Source: Verrucomicrobiales bacterium (GTDB taxonomy: Bacteria > Verrucomicrobiota > Verrucomicrobiia > Limisphaerales > J093). Taken from it: a stretch of 64,000 bases of DNA. Below the pieces are notes generated by a model that had not been told where the DNA came from, made no database searches, and saw only the letters and a list, made by a program, of their open reading frames with translations. Both the position numbers and the translations under genes were made by a program. Shown here piece after piece: positions 35,221 through 43,925 of the stretch. The stretch spans positions 248,001-312,000 of the forward strand of contig JACKPW010000003.1 in the NCBI GenBank assembly GCA_024233215.1. The letters run 5' to 3'. The first letter of the stretch is position 1. Each line of letters opens with the position of its first letter.

Positions 35221-37485
35221 GTGAAAGACAGCCTGACGTTATTGATTACGACGGTGCTGGCGACGGCCGTTTGCGGGGCCGGCCGCCCCGCGAATGCCGC
35301 CGTTGCCACCATCGACGGCGAACCCGGTCCGGCCCCCCAGGCGTTTCTCCAGGAAATCGCCGAACGCGTACCCACACCGGACGGGGTTGCCTCATCGGGC
35401 TTCACCGTGCTGGACCTCGCCCCGGATGGCACCCTGCGCGCCCTCGCGGGGAAGACCCTCTACGCATTCACCGACGGCAGGCCGATGCCGGGCCGCACGC
35501 AGGTTCAACCGGATGACAGTGGCGGTTCCGGGCAGGTCCAACAGGTCTTCCGCAGCGGGGATACCCTCTGGCTCGCGACCGAGGACGGTCTGGTCCGGTT
35601 GGCCGGCAACGAATCGGGCCAACCGGAGCTGGTGGGGCGAAGCGTGCGGCAGGTTGCGGTGGCGGCAGATGACCTGATGCTGGCCGCGACGGATCGCGGG
35701 CTTTGGGTCCGCCCGTCCGGCGGAGAATGGCAGCAGGCGCCCGTGATCGATGAGACCGGGCGGGACTGGGCGGCGGGCGAAGTCGCGGGGGTTGCCGTGA
35801 CTCCGGCAGGCGACTGGTGGCTGGCGTTTCCCGCGGGGGCGGCCCGAAGGTCGGAATCGGGGTGGACCTTCTTCACCGGGCGCGAGGGACTGCCGGTGGC
35901 GGACTTCACGTGTGTGGCGGCCGGGCCGGGAGGGGAAGTCTGGTTCGGTTCGCAGCGGGGCGCGGTGCGGTTCGAGCACGGAAAGTGGGCGTACCGTGAA
36001 GGACCCCGGTGGCTGCCGGGCAATGCGGTACGGTCCATCGTGGTGGACGGAGCGGGCACGGCCTGGTTGGCCACCGACGGCGGATTGGGCTGCATCCGAC
36101 GACGGCCCATGACGTTTGCGGCCAAGGCGGAGTATTACGAGGACCAGGTGGAGCGGTATATCAAACGGACCCCGTACGGCTACACCTCGGAAGTCCGCCT
36201 GGAGGAGGCCGGCGATCGTCCGGGAATCATCTATTCGGACAGCGACAACGACGGTTTGTGGACCGCGATGTATGGCGCGGGCGAGTGCTTTGCCTACGCG
36301 GCCACGGGGCAACCGGAATTCAAGGCGCGGGCCAGGCAGGCGTTTGAGGCGTTGCGGTTCCTGCAGAAGGTCACGCAGGGCGGTCCGCACAGTCCGCCCA
36401 AGGGATTCGTCGCCCGCACGATCCGGCCGGTGAGCTGGCCCGACCCGAACGAGGGACGACTGGCGCATGATCGCGAAAGCCAGCAGGGGGACAGTCTGTG
36501 GAAGGTCTATGAACCCCGGTGGCCGCTCAGCGCCGATGGGAAGTGGTACTGGAAAAGCGACACCAGCTCGGACGAACTCGACGGCCACTATTTCTTCTAC
36601 GCGGCCTACTACGATCACGTCGCGGAAACCGAGGCCGAGCGCGACCGGGTTCGCGAGGTGGTGCGCGACCTGACCGACCATCTTGTGGATCACGGGTTCT
36701 GCCTGGTGGACCACGATGGCACGCCGACACGCTGGGCGCGGTTCGGTCCGGAATTCGTCAATCAGGATCCGTTGTGGTGGGTCGAGCGCGGGCTCAACTC
36801 CCTCAGCATCCTCTCCTACCTGGCGGTGGCCGAACACGTGACCGGCGACGCCCGCTACGGCCGGGCTGCCGACGAACTGGTCCGCCAACATGGCTACGGC
36901 GCAAACGTCATGAATCCGAAGGTGCAGATGGGCATCGGTTCGGGGAACCAGTCCGACGATGAGATGGCGTTCATGTGCTTCTACAATCTGATCCGCTACA
37001 CGAGCAACGAACCGTGGCGGGACAAGTGGCAGTTCGCGTTCCACGCCTATTGGGCACTCGTCCAGCCCGAGATGAACCCCTTCTTCAACTACGCTTTCGC
37101 CGGCACGGCCGGGGATGCGACCTACACCAACGCCTACGGAACCATCCCCCTGGCGCCCTGGCCGGGATGGCGCGAGGACAGCCTCGCCACCTTGCGCGGC
37201 TTTCCGCTGGACCGGGTCAATTGGCCGTTGCACAACAGCCACCGGCTCGACCTGGACAGACTGCCACCCCAGCAATCGCGGGATCTGGCGGATCTTGACC
37301 GTAGCCGGCGCGGTCACCGGGTCGACGGCCGGGTTCTCCCGGTGGAGGAACGCCACTTCAACCATTGGAACACCGATCCCTTCCAACTCGATTACGGCGG
37401 GGACGGTCGCACGCTCGCCAGCGGCACGGTGTTTCTCCTGCCCTACTACATGGGCCTGTATCACGGCTACATCGCGAAACCGTAG
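35221..37485 (+). CDS. Secreted protein: propeller-like N-terminus plus alpha/alpha-toroid-like C-terminus
   Basis: This 754-residue protein has a signal peptide (SLTLLITTVLATAVCGAG). The N-terminal region, about residues 55-300, has repeated blades such as TLWLATEDGLVRLAG, WFGSQRGAVRFEHGKW and AWLATDGGLGCI, matching the two-component-regulator propeller repeat. The C-terminal region, about 310-750, is aromatic-rich with WTAMYGAGECFAYAATGQPE, LDGHYFFYAAYYDHVAE and NSLSILSYLAVAEHVTGD, resembling the helical toroid of several glycoside hydrolase and lyase families. No definite catalytic pair was assigned. The start is a GTG chosen because the signal peptide begins there. It lies between two Gfo/Idh/MocA genes, which suggests a shared role in sugar or uronate utilisation. 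Confidence 0.6.
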   Translation: MKDSLTLLITTVLATAVCGAGRPANAAVATIDGEPGPAPQAFLQEIAERVPTPDGVASSGFTVLDLAPDGTLRALAGKTLYAFTDGRPMPGRTQVQPDDSGGSGQVQQVFRSGDTLWLATEDGLVRLAGNESGQPELVGRSVRQVAVAADDLMLAATDRGLWVRPSGGEWQQAPVIDETGRDWAAGEVAGVAVTPAGDWWLAFPAGAARRSESGWTFFTGREGLPVADFTCVAAGPGGEVWFGSQRGAVRFEHGKWAYREGPRWLPGNAVRSIVVDGAGTAWLATDGGLGCIRRRPMTFAAKAEYYEDQVERYIKRTPYGYTSEVRLEEAGDRPGIIYSDSDNDGLWTAMYGAGECFAYAATGQPEFKARARQAFEALRFLQKVTQGGPHSPPKGFVARTIRPVSWPDPNEGRLAHDRESQQGDSLWKVYEPRWPLSADGKWYWKSDTSSDELDGHYFFYAAYYDHVAETEAERDRVREVVRDLTDHLVDHGFCLVDHDGTPTRWARFGPEFVNQDPLWWVERGLNSLSILSYLAVAEHVTGDARYGRAADELVRQHGYGANVMNPKVQMGIGSGNQSDDEMAFMCFYNLIRYTSNEPWRDKWQFAFHAYWALVQPEMNPFFNYAFAGTAGDATYTNAYGTIPLAPWPGWREDSLATLRGFPLDRVNWPLHNSHRLDLDRLPPQQSRDLADLDRSRRGHRVDGRVLPVEERHFNHWNTDPFQLDYGGDGRTLASGTVFLLPYYMGLYHGYIAKP

Positions 37486-37503
37486 GACCGGGGACGGAAC
37501 AAC

Positions 37504-37572
37504 AGCGGCGAATTGGCATTCGCCGACGTACTGGTGCATCCTCCCGTCCTCGGCGAACACCAGTTCGCCGCT
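37504..37572. repeat. Hairpin repeat, AGCGGCGAA family
   Basis: Two 22-base arms, at 37504-37525 and 37551-37572, are complementary at 19 of 22 positions. Each arm follows AGCGGCGAAyyGGyrTTCGCC. A related unit is present at 7557-7578. It lies in the 209-base gap between the toroid-like gene and the next oxidoreductase gene. Confidence 0.7.
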
Positions 37573-37694
37573 ACGGTGGTGAGGGATGCCGGAAATTGAC
37601 GCCCGAAACTGGCAGGTCTCCGGCGGTTTTGGGCTTCCCCCGCCTGCCACAAGTCGCGACAATTCCCTCCCAGAAGCACAGCACGATTAGCACC

Positions 37695-39059
37695 ATGAAG
37701 CACATGCACATCCCCTCCCTGAACCGCCGTCGTTTTCTGACGCGGACTGCTCTCGGCGTCACCGCCGTCCAGTTCATTCCCTCCCGCGTGCTCAGCGCCT
37801 CGGCGAATGACCGGTTGAACGTCGCCGGCATCGGCGTGGGCAGTCGTGGCGGCGCCGATGTGGATGCCGTGGCGGGCGAGGGGCAGAACATCGTGGCCAT
37901 CGCCGATGTGGACCGCAATTACGCCGGGAAGAAGATGGAGCAGTACGCCCAGGCGAAGCGCTTCACCGACTTCCGCGTCATGCTCGATCGCATGGACAAG
38001 GAGATCGATGCCGTCATCATCGGCACCCCGGATCACACGCACGCGACCATCGCGCTGGAGGCGATCCGGCGCGGCAAACACGTCTACTGCGAGAAGCCGC
38101 TGGCCCACACGGTCGACGAGGTGCGTCGGGTGACGGCCGCGGCGCGCCAGGCGGGGGTGGTGACGCAGTTGGGGAACCAGGGACATTCCTTCGGCGACAT
38201 CCGGCGGCTTTGCGAATGGGTCTGGGACGGCGCCATCGGGGAGGTGAAGGAGGTTCACTGCGGCTGCGACGCCTTCCGCAATGTCTATTCGCAGATCGGC
38301 AACCTGCCCAAGCTGAGCGAGCGACCGCCGGTGCCGGAGAACCTGGATTACGATCTCTGGATCGGGGCCGTGCCGTTCATCCCGTACTCGCCGCTTTGGG
38401 TGCACTGGAACTGGCGTGGCTGGATGCCGTTCGGCACCGGCTGCATCGGTGACTGGTTCTGCCACGTGCTGGATCCCTCGTTCTGGGCGCTCGACCTCGA
38501 CGCGCCCGTCAGCGTCCATGCGGAAGTCACGGATTACGATCCGGCCAAGCACGGCATGACCTATCCACCCGGCACGAAGATCACGTTCCAGTTTGCGGCG
38601 AAGGGAAAACGGCGGCCGGTGAAGGTGGTCTGGTATGACGGCGCCAACCGGATTCCCCGGCCGGACGGCCTGGAAGCGGACGAGCAGTTGCCGGGCACGG
38701 GAGGCGTGCTGATCGGCGACAAGGGGATGATCATCCATGGTTCGCACGGCGCGGGCGGCTGCCGCATCGCCCCTGAGAAGCGGTTGAACGAGTACCTTGC
38801 CGGCGGGCAGCCGGAGGAGAAGATCCCGCGGGTGAAGAACCATGCCTGGGACTGGATCAACGCGATCAAGACGGGCGGCAAGGCAGGCTCGAACTTCGAT
38901 TTCGGCGGGCCCCTCGCCCAATGCGGTTTGCTCGGGGCGGTGGCGATCCGGTTCCCGGGCGAGACCCTGCGTTGGGACAATGCGGCGGGTTCCTTCACCA
39001 GTTTCGGGCCGGCGAACGCCTATCTCCGCACCCCATACCGCGAAGGCTGGGTCTCGTGA
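37695..39059 (+). CDS. Tat-exported Gfo/Idh/MocA family oxidoreductase
   Basis: This 454-residue protein has a twin-arginine signal, LNRRRFLTRTALGVTAVQF. The NAD(P)-binding domain follows with LNVAGIGVGSRGGADVDAV, then ADVDRNYAGKKMEQY, and the family motif CEKPLAHTVDEVRRVTAAAR near residue 133. The C-terminal domain has WNWRGWMPFGTGCIGDWFCH, with a conserved GDWxCH seen in this subgroup, and later the GGKAGSNFDFGGPL segment. This subgroup is very common in Planctomycetes and Verrucomicrobia and is probably periplasmic. It resembles its neighbour at 33643 in design but is not a recent duplicate. A hairpin repeat lies upstream in place of an obvious promoter. Confidence 0.85.
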   Translation: MKHMHIPSLNRRRFLTRTALGVTAVQFIPSRVLSASANDRLNVAGIGVGSRGGADVDAVAGEGQNIVAIADVDRNYAGKKMEQYAQAKRFTDFRVMLDRMDKEIDAVIIGTPDHTHATIALEAIRRGKHVYCEKPLAHTVDEVRRVTAAARQAGVVTQLGNQGHSFGDIRRLCEWVWDGAIGEVKEVHCGCDAFRNVYSQIGNLPKLSERPPVPENLDYDLWIGAVPFIPYSPLWVHWNWRGWMPFGTGCIGDWFCHVLDPSFWALDLDAPVSVHAEVTDYDPAKHGMTYPPGTKITFQFAAKGKRRPVKVVWYDGANRIPRPDGLEADEQLPGTGGVLIGDKGMIIHGSHGAGGCRIAPEKRLNEYLAGGQPEEKIPRVKNHAWDWINAIKTGGKAGSNFDFGGPLAQCGLLGAVAIRFPGETLRWDNAAGSFTSFGPANAYLRTPYREGWVS

Positions 39060-39112
39060 GCAGGCGGCATTCCCGCTTGGTGCGATTGCGGCCTTGTGGC
39101 TAACTCGGCCGC

Positions 39113-40366
39113 GTGGCGCGTCGTTCGTCCCGAGGCAAGATTCGTCGTTCCTCCGGCCGGAAATCCGGCTGGATGGGCATCTGGTTGCTGGGCATGGCGG
39201 CGGTCGCTTTCGCGGCCTGGTGGTTTCATCAAAAGGGGCAGGTCCTGCCCCTGATGCATCGGGCCGGCCTCCTTGCGGCGGTGTCCGGACCAGCCGCCTC
39301 CGCGGCGTCCGGCGCCGTTGCGCCGGCGCCCTCCCGGGAGCCGGCACGGAAGGAGGAGGAGGCCCGTCCGACCAGGCCCGATTCACCACCGACCGAATCC
39401 CCCCCCGAGGCCGAGGCCAAGGCGGAACCCGACCCCGAACCGGAGCCCGAGCCCGAACCTCCACCGGAGGCGTTCGTTCCCCCGGCTCCCGCGAACATCA
39501 CCGGCTTCCCACGCCCGGTCCGCGATGTTCTGGAGGCCCAAATCGCCCTCGTGCGGCACGGGATTTCCTCGGGGCCCATCGACGGGGTGATGGGTTCCCA
39601 GACCGGCGCCGCGCTGGAGGCGTTTCAGCGCCAGTGCCGGCTGGAACTGACCGCCCGCCTGACTCCCGAAACCCGCGCGCGGCTGATCATCGATGCCGGT
39701 CCGCTCATGCCCTACCGGGTCACCGCCGAGGACCTCGCACGCTTGCAGCCCGTGAGTTCCACCTGGCTGGGCAAATCCCAGCAATCACGGCTGGACTACG
39801 AGACGATTCTCGAATGCGTGGCGGAAAAGCACCGGGCCAGCCAGCGCTTTCTGGAACGTGAAAACGGGGCCGTCGACTGGGCCCACGTGTCCGCAGGACA
39901 GGTTCTTCTGGTGCCCCGGGTGACCGCCCCCACCAACACCTTTCAGGCCGCCTTTCTGCGCATCTCGCTCGCCGGCCGCACGCTTGAGGCCTTCGATTAC
40001 CAGGACCACCTGCTGGCGCATTTTCCCTGCAGCATCGCGCGGAGCGTGGAGAAGCGTCCGGTGGGTCGACTGGAGGTGGTGACGGTGATCGAGGACCCCA
40101 ACTACACCTTCAATCCGGTCATCTATCCGGAATCGGCCGAGGGCCGGCGTCTGGGCCGCAAGCTGGTCGTGCCCTCCGGGCCGAACAACCCCGTGGGGGT
40201 GGCCTGGATCGGTTTGAGCCGGCCGGGTTACGGCATTCACGGCACCCCCGTTCCCGAACTGGTCGGCCGGACCGAATCCCACGGCTGCTTTCGCCTTGCC
40301 AACTGGGATGCCTCGTATCTGCTGAAGTTGGTAAGCCGGGGCACGCCGGTCTTCGTGGAGGAATGA
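39113..40366 (+). CDS. L,D-transpeptidase (YkuD) with peptidoglycan-binding domain
   Basis: This 417-residue protein has a basic N-terminus with one membrane segment (WMGIWLLGMAAVAFAAWWF). A low-complexity Pro/Glu linker follows, then a peptidoglycan-binding-like domain (about residues 142-190: LVRHGISSGPIDGVMGSQTG), then a middle region that may be LysM-like. The C-terminal YkuD domain has the catalytic motif HGTP ... SHGCFRLANWD, with the nucleophilic Cys at residue 392. The enzyme should form 3-3 cross-links in the cell wall or attach proteins to it, at the periplasmic face. The start is a GTG just upstream of the basic RRSSRGKIRR stretch. The long EPDPEPEPEPEPPPE run probably spans the wall or keeps the catalytic domain away from the membrane. 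Confidence 0.9.
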   Translation: MARRSSRGKIRRSSGRKSGWMGIWLLGMAAVAFAAWWFHQKGQVLPLMHRAGLLAAVSGPAASAASGAVAPAPSREPARKEEEARPTRPDSPPTESPPEAEAKAEPDPEPEPEPEPPPEAFVPPAPANITGFPRPVRDVLEAQIALVRHGISSGPIDGVMGSQTGAALEAFQRQCRLELTARLTPETRARLIIDAGPLMPYRVTAEDLARLQPVSSTWLGKSQQSRLDYETILECVAEKHRASQRFLERENGAVDWAHVSAGQVLLVPRVTAPTNTFQAAFLRISLAGRTLEAFDYQDHLLAHFPCSIARSVEKRPVGRLEVVTVIEDPNYTFNPVIYPESAEGRRLGRKLVVPSGPNNPVGVAWIGLSRPGYGIHGTPVPELVGRTESHGCFRLANWDASYLLKLVSRGTPVFVEE

Positions 40367-40504
40367 GAAGGAAGCGGGGCGGCCCGCCCGGGCATTCGGT
40401 TGCGGACAGTGGGCCTGGCGGTGCGCGGAGGAAACACGGTGTGAAACATCCGGACTCGGGCAGTCTGCGCTTGGCTGGCGGGGTTTGGCCGGTAGGTTTC
40501 GGAC

Positions 40505-41191
40505 GTGGACTGGCCCCGCATCTGCACCGCCGTGATCCCCTGCTTCAATGAGGCCGCCGTTATCGGGACGGTCGTCAGTGGGGTCCGACAGCATTTGCCC
40601 GAAGTGCTGGTCGTCGATGATGGGTCGGCCGACCGCACTGCGGCGCTCGCGCGTTCCGCCGGTGCGACCGTGATCACCCACCCGGCCAACCAGGGCAAGG
40701 GGGCGGCGGTGCGGTCTGGCCTGGACGAGGCCTCCCGCCGCGGATTCATGTGGGCGATGCTGTTGGACGGCGACGGTCAGCATGATCCGGACGACATCCC
40801 GTGCCTGCTTCTGGCAGCCGGAGCCGGGGACGTGGATCTGGTGATCGGCAATCGGCTTGAGAATCCGGCAGCGCTCCCACCGTTACGCCGCTGGGTGAAC
40901 CGCTGGATGAGCCGCCGGATTTCCGGGCGGGTCGGGTTCCACTGTCCGGATTCGCAGTGTGGTTTCCGCCTGGTCCGACTCGCGGCCCTGGGCGTGCAGG
41001 AACTCCAGCGGAATCGGTTCGAAACGGAATCGGAGATGCTGGTGGCGATGGTCGCCGGCGGAAGCCGGGTGCGTTTTGCCCCGGTGCGGTGTCTTCCGGC
41101 GCGGCGGCCCAGTCACATCCGACCGCTGCGGGACGGCTGGCGCTGGTTTCGCTGGTGGTGGGAGGGATCGGGCGGGCAGCCGTCGGACTGA
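40505..41191 (+). CDS. GT2 family glycosyltransferase
   Basis: This 228-residue protein has a GT-A fold start CTAVIPCFNEAAVIGTVV, then VLVVDDGSADRTAAL, then HPANQGKGAAVRSGLDEA, and the metal-binding DGDGQHDPDDIP. This is the set found in dolichol-phosphate mannosyltransferase-like GT2 enzymes. It lacks membrane segments and may act on a lipid carrier. The start is a GTG 138 bases after the L,D-transpeptidase. Together with the AMP ligase and small membrane gene nearby it could form the second half of a lipid- or polyene-making locus, since GT2 and AMP-ligase genes also occur in aryl polyene clusters. The evidence for that link is positional only. Confidence 0.85.
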   Translation: MDWPRICTAVIPCFNEAAVIGTVVSGVRQHLPEVLVVDDGSADRTAALARSAGATVITHPANQGKGAAVRSGLDEASRRGFMWAMLLDGDGQHDPDDIPCLLLAAGAGDVDLVIGNRLENPAALPPLRRWVNRWMSRRISGRVGFHCPDSQCGFRLVRLAALGVQELQRNRFETESEMLVAMVAGGSRVRFAPVRCLPARRPSHIRPLRDGWRWFRWWWEGSGGQPSD

Positions 41192-41240
41192 AACCGCTTG
41201 TCCCTGGGGACGGCGCTTTCCATGCTGCCCCCGGTGCTGC

Positions 41241-41627
41241 ATGCCTGAGCCCGAGTCGTCAATCACTTCGTGGAAGTCGCGATTCCGTCGCGGCAGCCTT
41301 GCCGTGTTGCGTTTGACGGTGGCGGGGGTGTTGTTGGGTTGGTTCTACGCCTGGGCGGCACCTTTCGCCTATCCCAAGGAACGCACGCTGGGATTCCCGC
41401 ACGGCATGTTGCACGGGGCGCTGATGCCGATGGCGCTCCCCAGCCTGATCCTTGGCCAGGACGTCGACATCTTTGCCGATAACCAGAACGGCCGCCCCTA
41501 CAAGATCGGTTATATCTGCGGCATCAATCTCTGCGGCCTCGCGTTCTTCGGCACGGCCTTCGCCAAACCCCGACGACAGTCGGCGGGGGTTCCGGGGGCC
41601 GGCTCCGAACAGGCGGGATCGTCTTGA
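41241..41627 (+). CDS. Small conserved-looking membrane protein
   Basis: This 128-residue protein has two hydrophobic stretches (VLRLTVAGVLLGWFYAWA and IGYICGINLCGLAFFGTAF). Between them lies HGMLHGALMPMALPSLILGQ with two His residues, followed by VDIFADNQNGRPYKIG. The NxxGRxYK loop and the paired GxxHG look conserved rather than random, but I cannot name the family. It starts 49 bases after the GT2 gene on the same strand and ends 29 bases before a convergent gene. It is probably co-expressed with the GT2 protein. The short polar tail (PRRQSAGVPGAGSEQAGSS) looks disordered. Confidence 0.65.
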   Translation: MPEPESSITSWKSRFRRGSLAVLRLTVAGVLLGWFYAWAAPFAYPKERTLGFPHGMLHGALMPMALPSLILGQDVDIFADNQNGRPYKIGYICGINLCGLAFFGTAFAKPRRQSAGVPGAGSEQAGSS

Positions 41628-41656
41628 GGGGGAGGTTGCGGCCGGAACTGAAAGGG

Positions 41657-42367
41657 TCAGAACCAGCCGTGGTAGATTTCGAACACGTCCACCCTTCCCC
41701 CCGCCCAGTAGTGATTCGGTGGCAACCCGAACGTGCGCGTGCCCGGGTGATAGGTGAGCCGGATCGCGGATCCCGTTGAGTTGGGATCATACGCCATGAA
41801 ATCCACCCGGTCCTGCCCGGGTTCCACGGCGAAGAGCAGCAGGCCGTGGTTGATCGTGAGCTGCGGAAACCGGACCACGTGCACGACCGGCAAGCGACCG
41901 GTCTCCAACGCCCGCTTCAGCGATTCCGCCTCCCGCGCCTGGTGTACCCGTGAGAATGGAAACACCATGCGCCAGTGACTGCGGAGCACATACGACCGCC
42001 AGGCTCCGCCGAGTGCCTGCTTCAGCAATCCCTCGTGAATTGTGCTCAACTCGCGGAGGTCGCGGAACCCTGGGATGGGGACGCGCTGCCGGGCGGCACT
42101 TGCCCGGCGGGGATTGCGCCGGATCACGGTCCGCACCAGCCGCCCGCAATCCGCCTCGTCCGGGCGGGACTGCCCGGGCTCGAACTGCGCGTGAATCCGG
42201 AACTGCCGGGCGGCCCGCACCATCGCAAAGCACCGAAGGGCAAAGGTGGGCCGAGGTTCGGCGCGCCGGGGGATCATCCGCCCCGTCCGGACATCCGGGT
42301 GATACTCCCAAACCAGCTCGTTCCGGAACGCGAAGGTGTCGCGCGCGAAATCGAACGCTGCCGGCAT
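41657..42367 (-). CDS. Hypothetical protein, possibly papain-like (C39-like) fold
   Basis: This 236-residue protein has no signal peptide. It reads FRNELVWEYHPDVRTGRM, then FALRCFAMVRAARQFRIHA, then a basic region, then SYVLRSHWRMVFPFSR, and ends with LTINHGLLLFAVE, FMAYDPNSTG and VFEIYHGWF. The order Cys (RCFAM), His (INHGLLLF) and Asn (YDPN) recalls the catalytic series of papain-like peptidases such as C39. That is only a pattern match, and the usual Gln/Cys block is absent. I do not recognise a named family. It is divergent from the AMP ligase gene and convergent with the membrane protein gene. The start is ATG 42367, upstream of which no coding features continue. Confidence 0.6.
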   Translation of the reverse strand: MPAAFDFARDTFAFRNELVWEYHPDVRTGRMIPRRAEPRPTFALRCFAMVRAARQFRIHAQFEPGQSRPDEADCGRLVRTVIRRNPRRASAARQRVPIPGFRDLRELSTIHEGLLKQALGGAWRSYVLRSHWRMVFPFSRVHQAREAESLKRALETGRLPVVHVVRFPQLTINHGLLLFAVEPGQDRVDFMAYDPNSTGSAIRLTYHPGTRTFGLPPNHYWAGGRVDVFEIYHGWF

Positions 42368-42442
42368 GCCGGCCGGGGAGCCCGCTGGATCATGACAAAT
42401 CACGCTTGCGGCCGAGGCTAGGCGTGGGCTAGCAAGCCGGCA

Positions 42443-43723
42443 ATGCTGTACGATCGCTGGCGAACAATGGCGTCCCAACAACGCGCCGAACGGGCGTTGC
42501 ACGAGGCGGCCACGGGTCGCTCCTGGACGTTCGGCGAACTGCTGGCCTGGAGTGATCGCTCTTCCGCTCCCCCGACCGGACGGGTGTTTCCCCAGGGATT
42601 GGGGGCCGACTTCATCCTCGAAGTGCTGCGGGGATGGCGCCACGGCTGTTGTGTCTGTCCGCTGGAGGTCGGTCAGGAGGCTCCCCGCATTCCGCCGCCG
42701 CCGCCGGGCATGGTTCACCTGAAGCTCACCTCCGCCTCGACCGGCAGCGCCCGGATGGTGGCATTTCAGGCCGGCCAACTCGCCGCCGATCCGGCCCACA
42801 TCGTGGCCACCATGGGGCTGCGGCCGGACTGGCCCAATCTCGGCGCCATCTCGCTGGCCCATTCCTACGGCTTTTCCAATCTGGTGTTGCCGCTCCTGTT
42901 GCACGGCATTCCCCTCGTGCTCGCCGCCTCCTCCCTTCCGGAAGCGCTCCGGCGCGCCGCCGCAGGCGAACCCGCCCTCACACTCCCCGGCGTCCCCGCC
43001 CTGTGGCGGGCCTGGCACGAGGCCGATGCCATCCCGGCGGGGGTCCGCCTGGCGATCTCCGCGGGCGCCCCGCTACCGCTGGAACTGGAACGGACGGTCT
43101 TCCAACAGCGCGGCGTCAAGATCCATAACTTCTACGGTTCCTCGGAATGCGGCGGAATCGCCTATGACCGGAGCCCACAACCGCGTTCCGACGATCGGAG
43201 CGTGGGCACCGCGATGCAGGGGGTTTCCCTTGATGTCGGTGCGGACGGTTGTCTGCGGGTCCGGGGACCGAACGTGGCGGAAACCTACTGGCCCGACGCC
43301 GCGGGTCCTCTCGGTGACGGCTGCTTCCAGACAACGGACCTTGCGGAGTTCCACGGGGACGAACTTCACCTGCTGGGGCGTGCCGGCGATGTGATCCATG
43401 TGGCCGGTCGCAAGGTGGCTCCGGAGGCAATCGAGCAGACCTTGCGTCACCACACCGCCATTCGCGACTGCCTCGTGTTCGGCGTGCCCGCTGCGCGGGT
43501 GGAACGGGGGGAACAGATTGTGGCCGTGGTGGCGGGCACCGACCTGGCCCCGGGCGACCTGGCCGCTTTCGCCGCCGGTTCCTTGCCTGACTGGCAGGTT
43601 CCCCGGCAATGGTGGGTGGTGGACTCCCTCGATCCCGATCCGCGCGGCAAGCTTTCCCGGCGGGAATGGTGTCAGCGGTTCCTTTCGCGGCGGCAGACGG
43701 GTGGCGTGAGCCCCGAGCCGTAG
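42443..43723 (+). CDS. AMP-forming acyl-CoA synthetase / AMP ligase
   Basis: This 426-residue adenylate-forming enzyme is short for the family (usually 500 or more). It still shows the phosphate-binding SASTGSARMVAF, the A5 motif NFYGSSECGGIAYD, the hinge GRAGDVIHVAGRKVAPEAIE, and the C-terminal catalytic Lys in DPRGKLSRREW. It should activate a fatty or aromatic acid as an adenylate and transfer it to CoA or a carrier protein. Shortened ligases of this kind occur in aryl polyene loci (ApeH-type), fitting the exporter-dehydratase operon at 6-12.6 kb, though they are 30 kb apart. A small palindrome, GCTAG/CTAGC (42417-42433), lies just upstream and could be a regulatory site. The next gene starts 202 bases downstream. 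Confidence 0.8.
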   Translation: MLYDRWRTMASQQRAERALHEAATGRSWTFGELLAWSDRSSAPPTGRVFPQGLGADFILEVLRGWRHGCCVCPLEVGQEAPRIPPPPPGMVHLKLTSASTGSARMVAFQAGQLAADPAHIVATMGLRPDWPNLGAISLAHSYGFSNLVLPLLLHGIPLVLAASSLPEALRRAAAGEPALTLPGVPALWRAWHEADAIPAGVRLAISAGAPLPLELERTVFQQRGVKIHNFYGSSECGGIAYDRSPQPRSDDRSVGTAMQGVSLDVGADGCLRVRGPNVAETYWPDAAGPLGDGCFQTTDLAEFHGDELHLLGRAGDVIHVAGRKVAPEAIEQTLRHHTAIRDCLVFGVPAARVERGEQIVAVVAGTDLAPGDLAAFAAGSLPDWQVPRQWWVVDSLDPDPRGKLSRREWCQRFLSRRQTGGVSPEP

Positions 43724-43736
43724 CGATGGGGTCGAG

Positions 43737-43890
43737 AACCACGAATCAACCCGAATCGACAGGAACGGGAGGGCATTTTGACCGCAGGCGGGTTTCGGCC
43801 TCCGGCATCACCGGGTGGCCTTCTTGCAGCGGCCCTGCCGTTCCTGAAAGCCGCATTCTCATTCGTCGGTATGGGTGTCCATTCGTGGTT
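43737..43890. repeat. Inverted repeat pair AACCACGAAT / ATTCGTGGTT
   Basis: The left arm AACCACGAAT (43737-43746) and right arm ATTCGTGGTT (43881-43890) are perfect complements about 134 bases apart. Each is flanked by further CGAAT or ATTCG units. The stretch lies between the AMP ligase and the next gene and contains no recognisable gene. Confidence 0.5.
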
Positions 43891-43925
43891 GGACTGAAGG
43901 GGCACGGTTGGGGCACGATGCCGCC

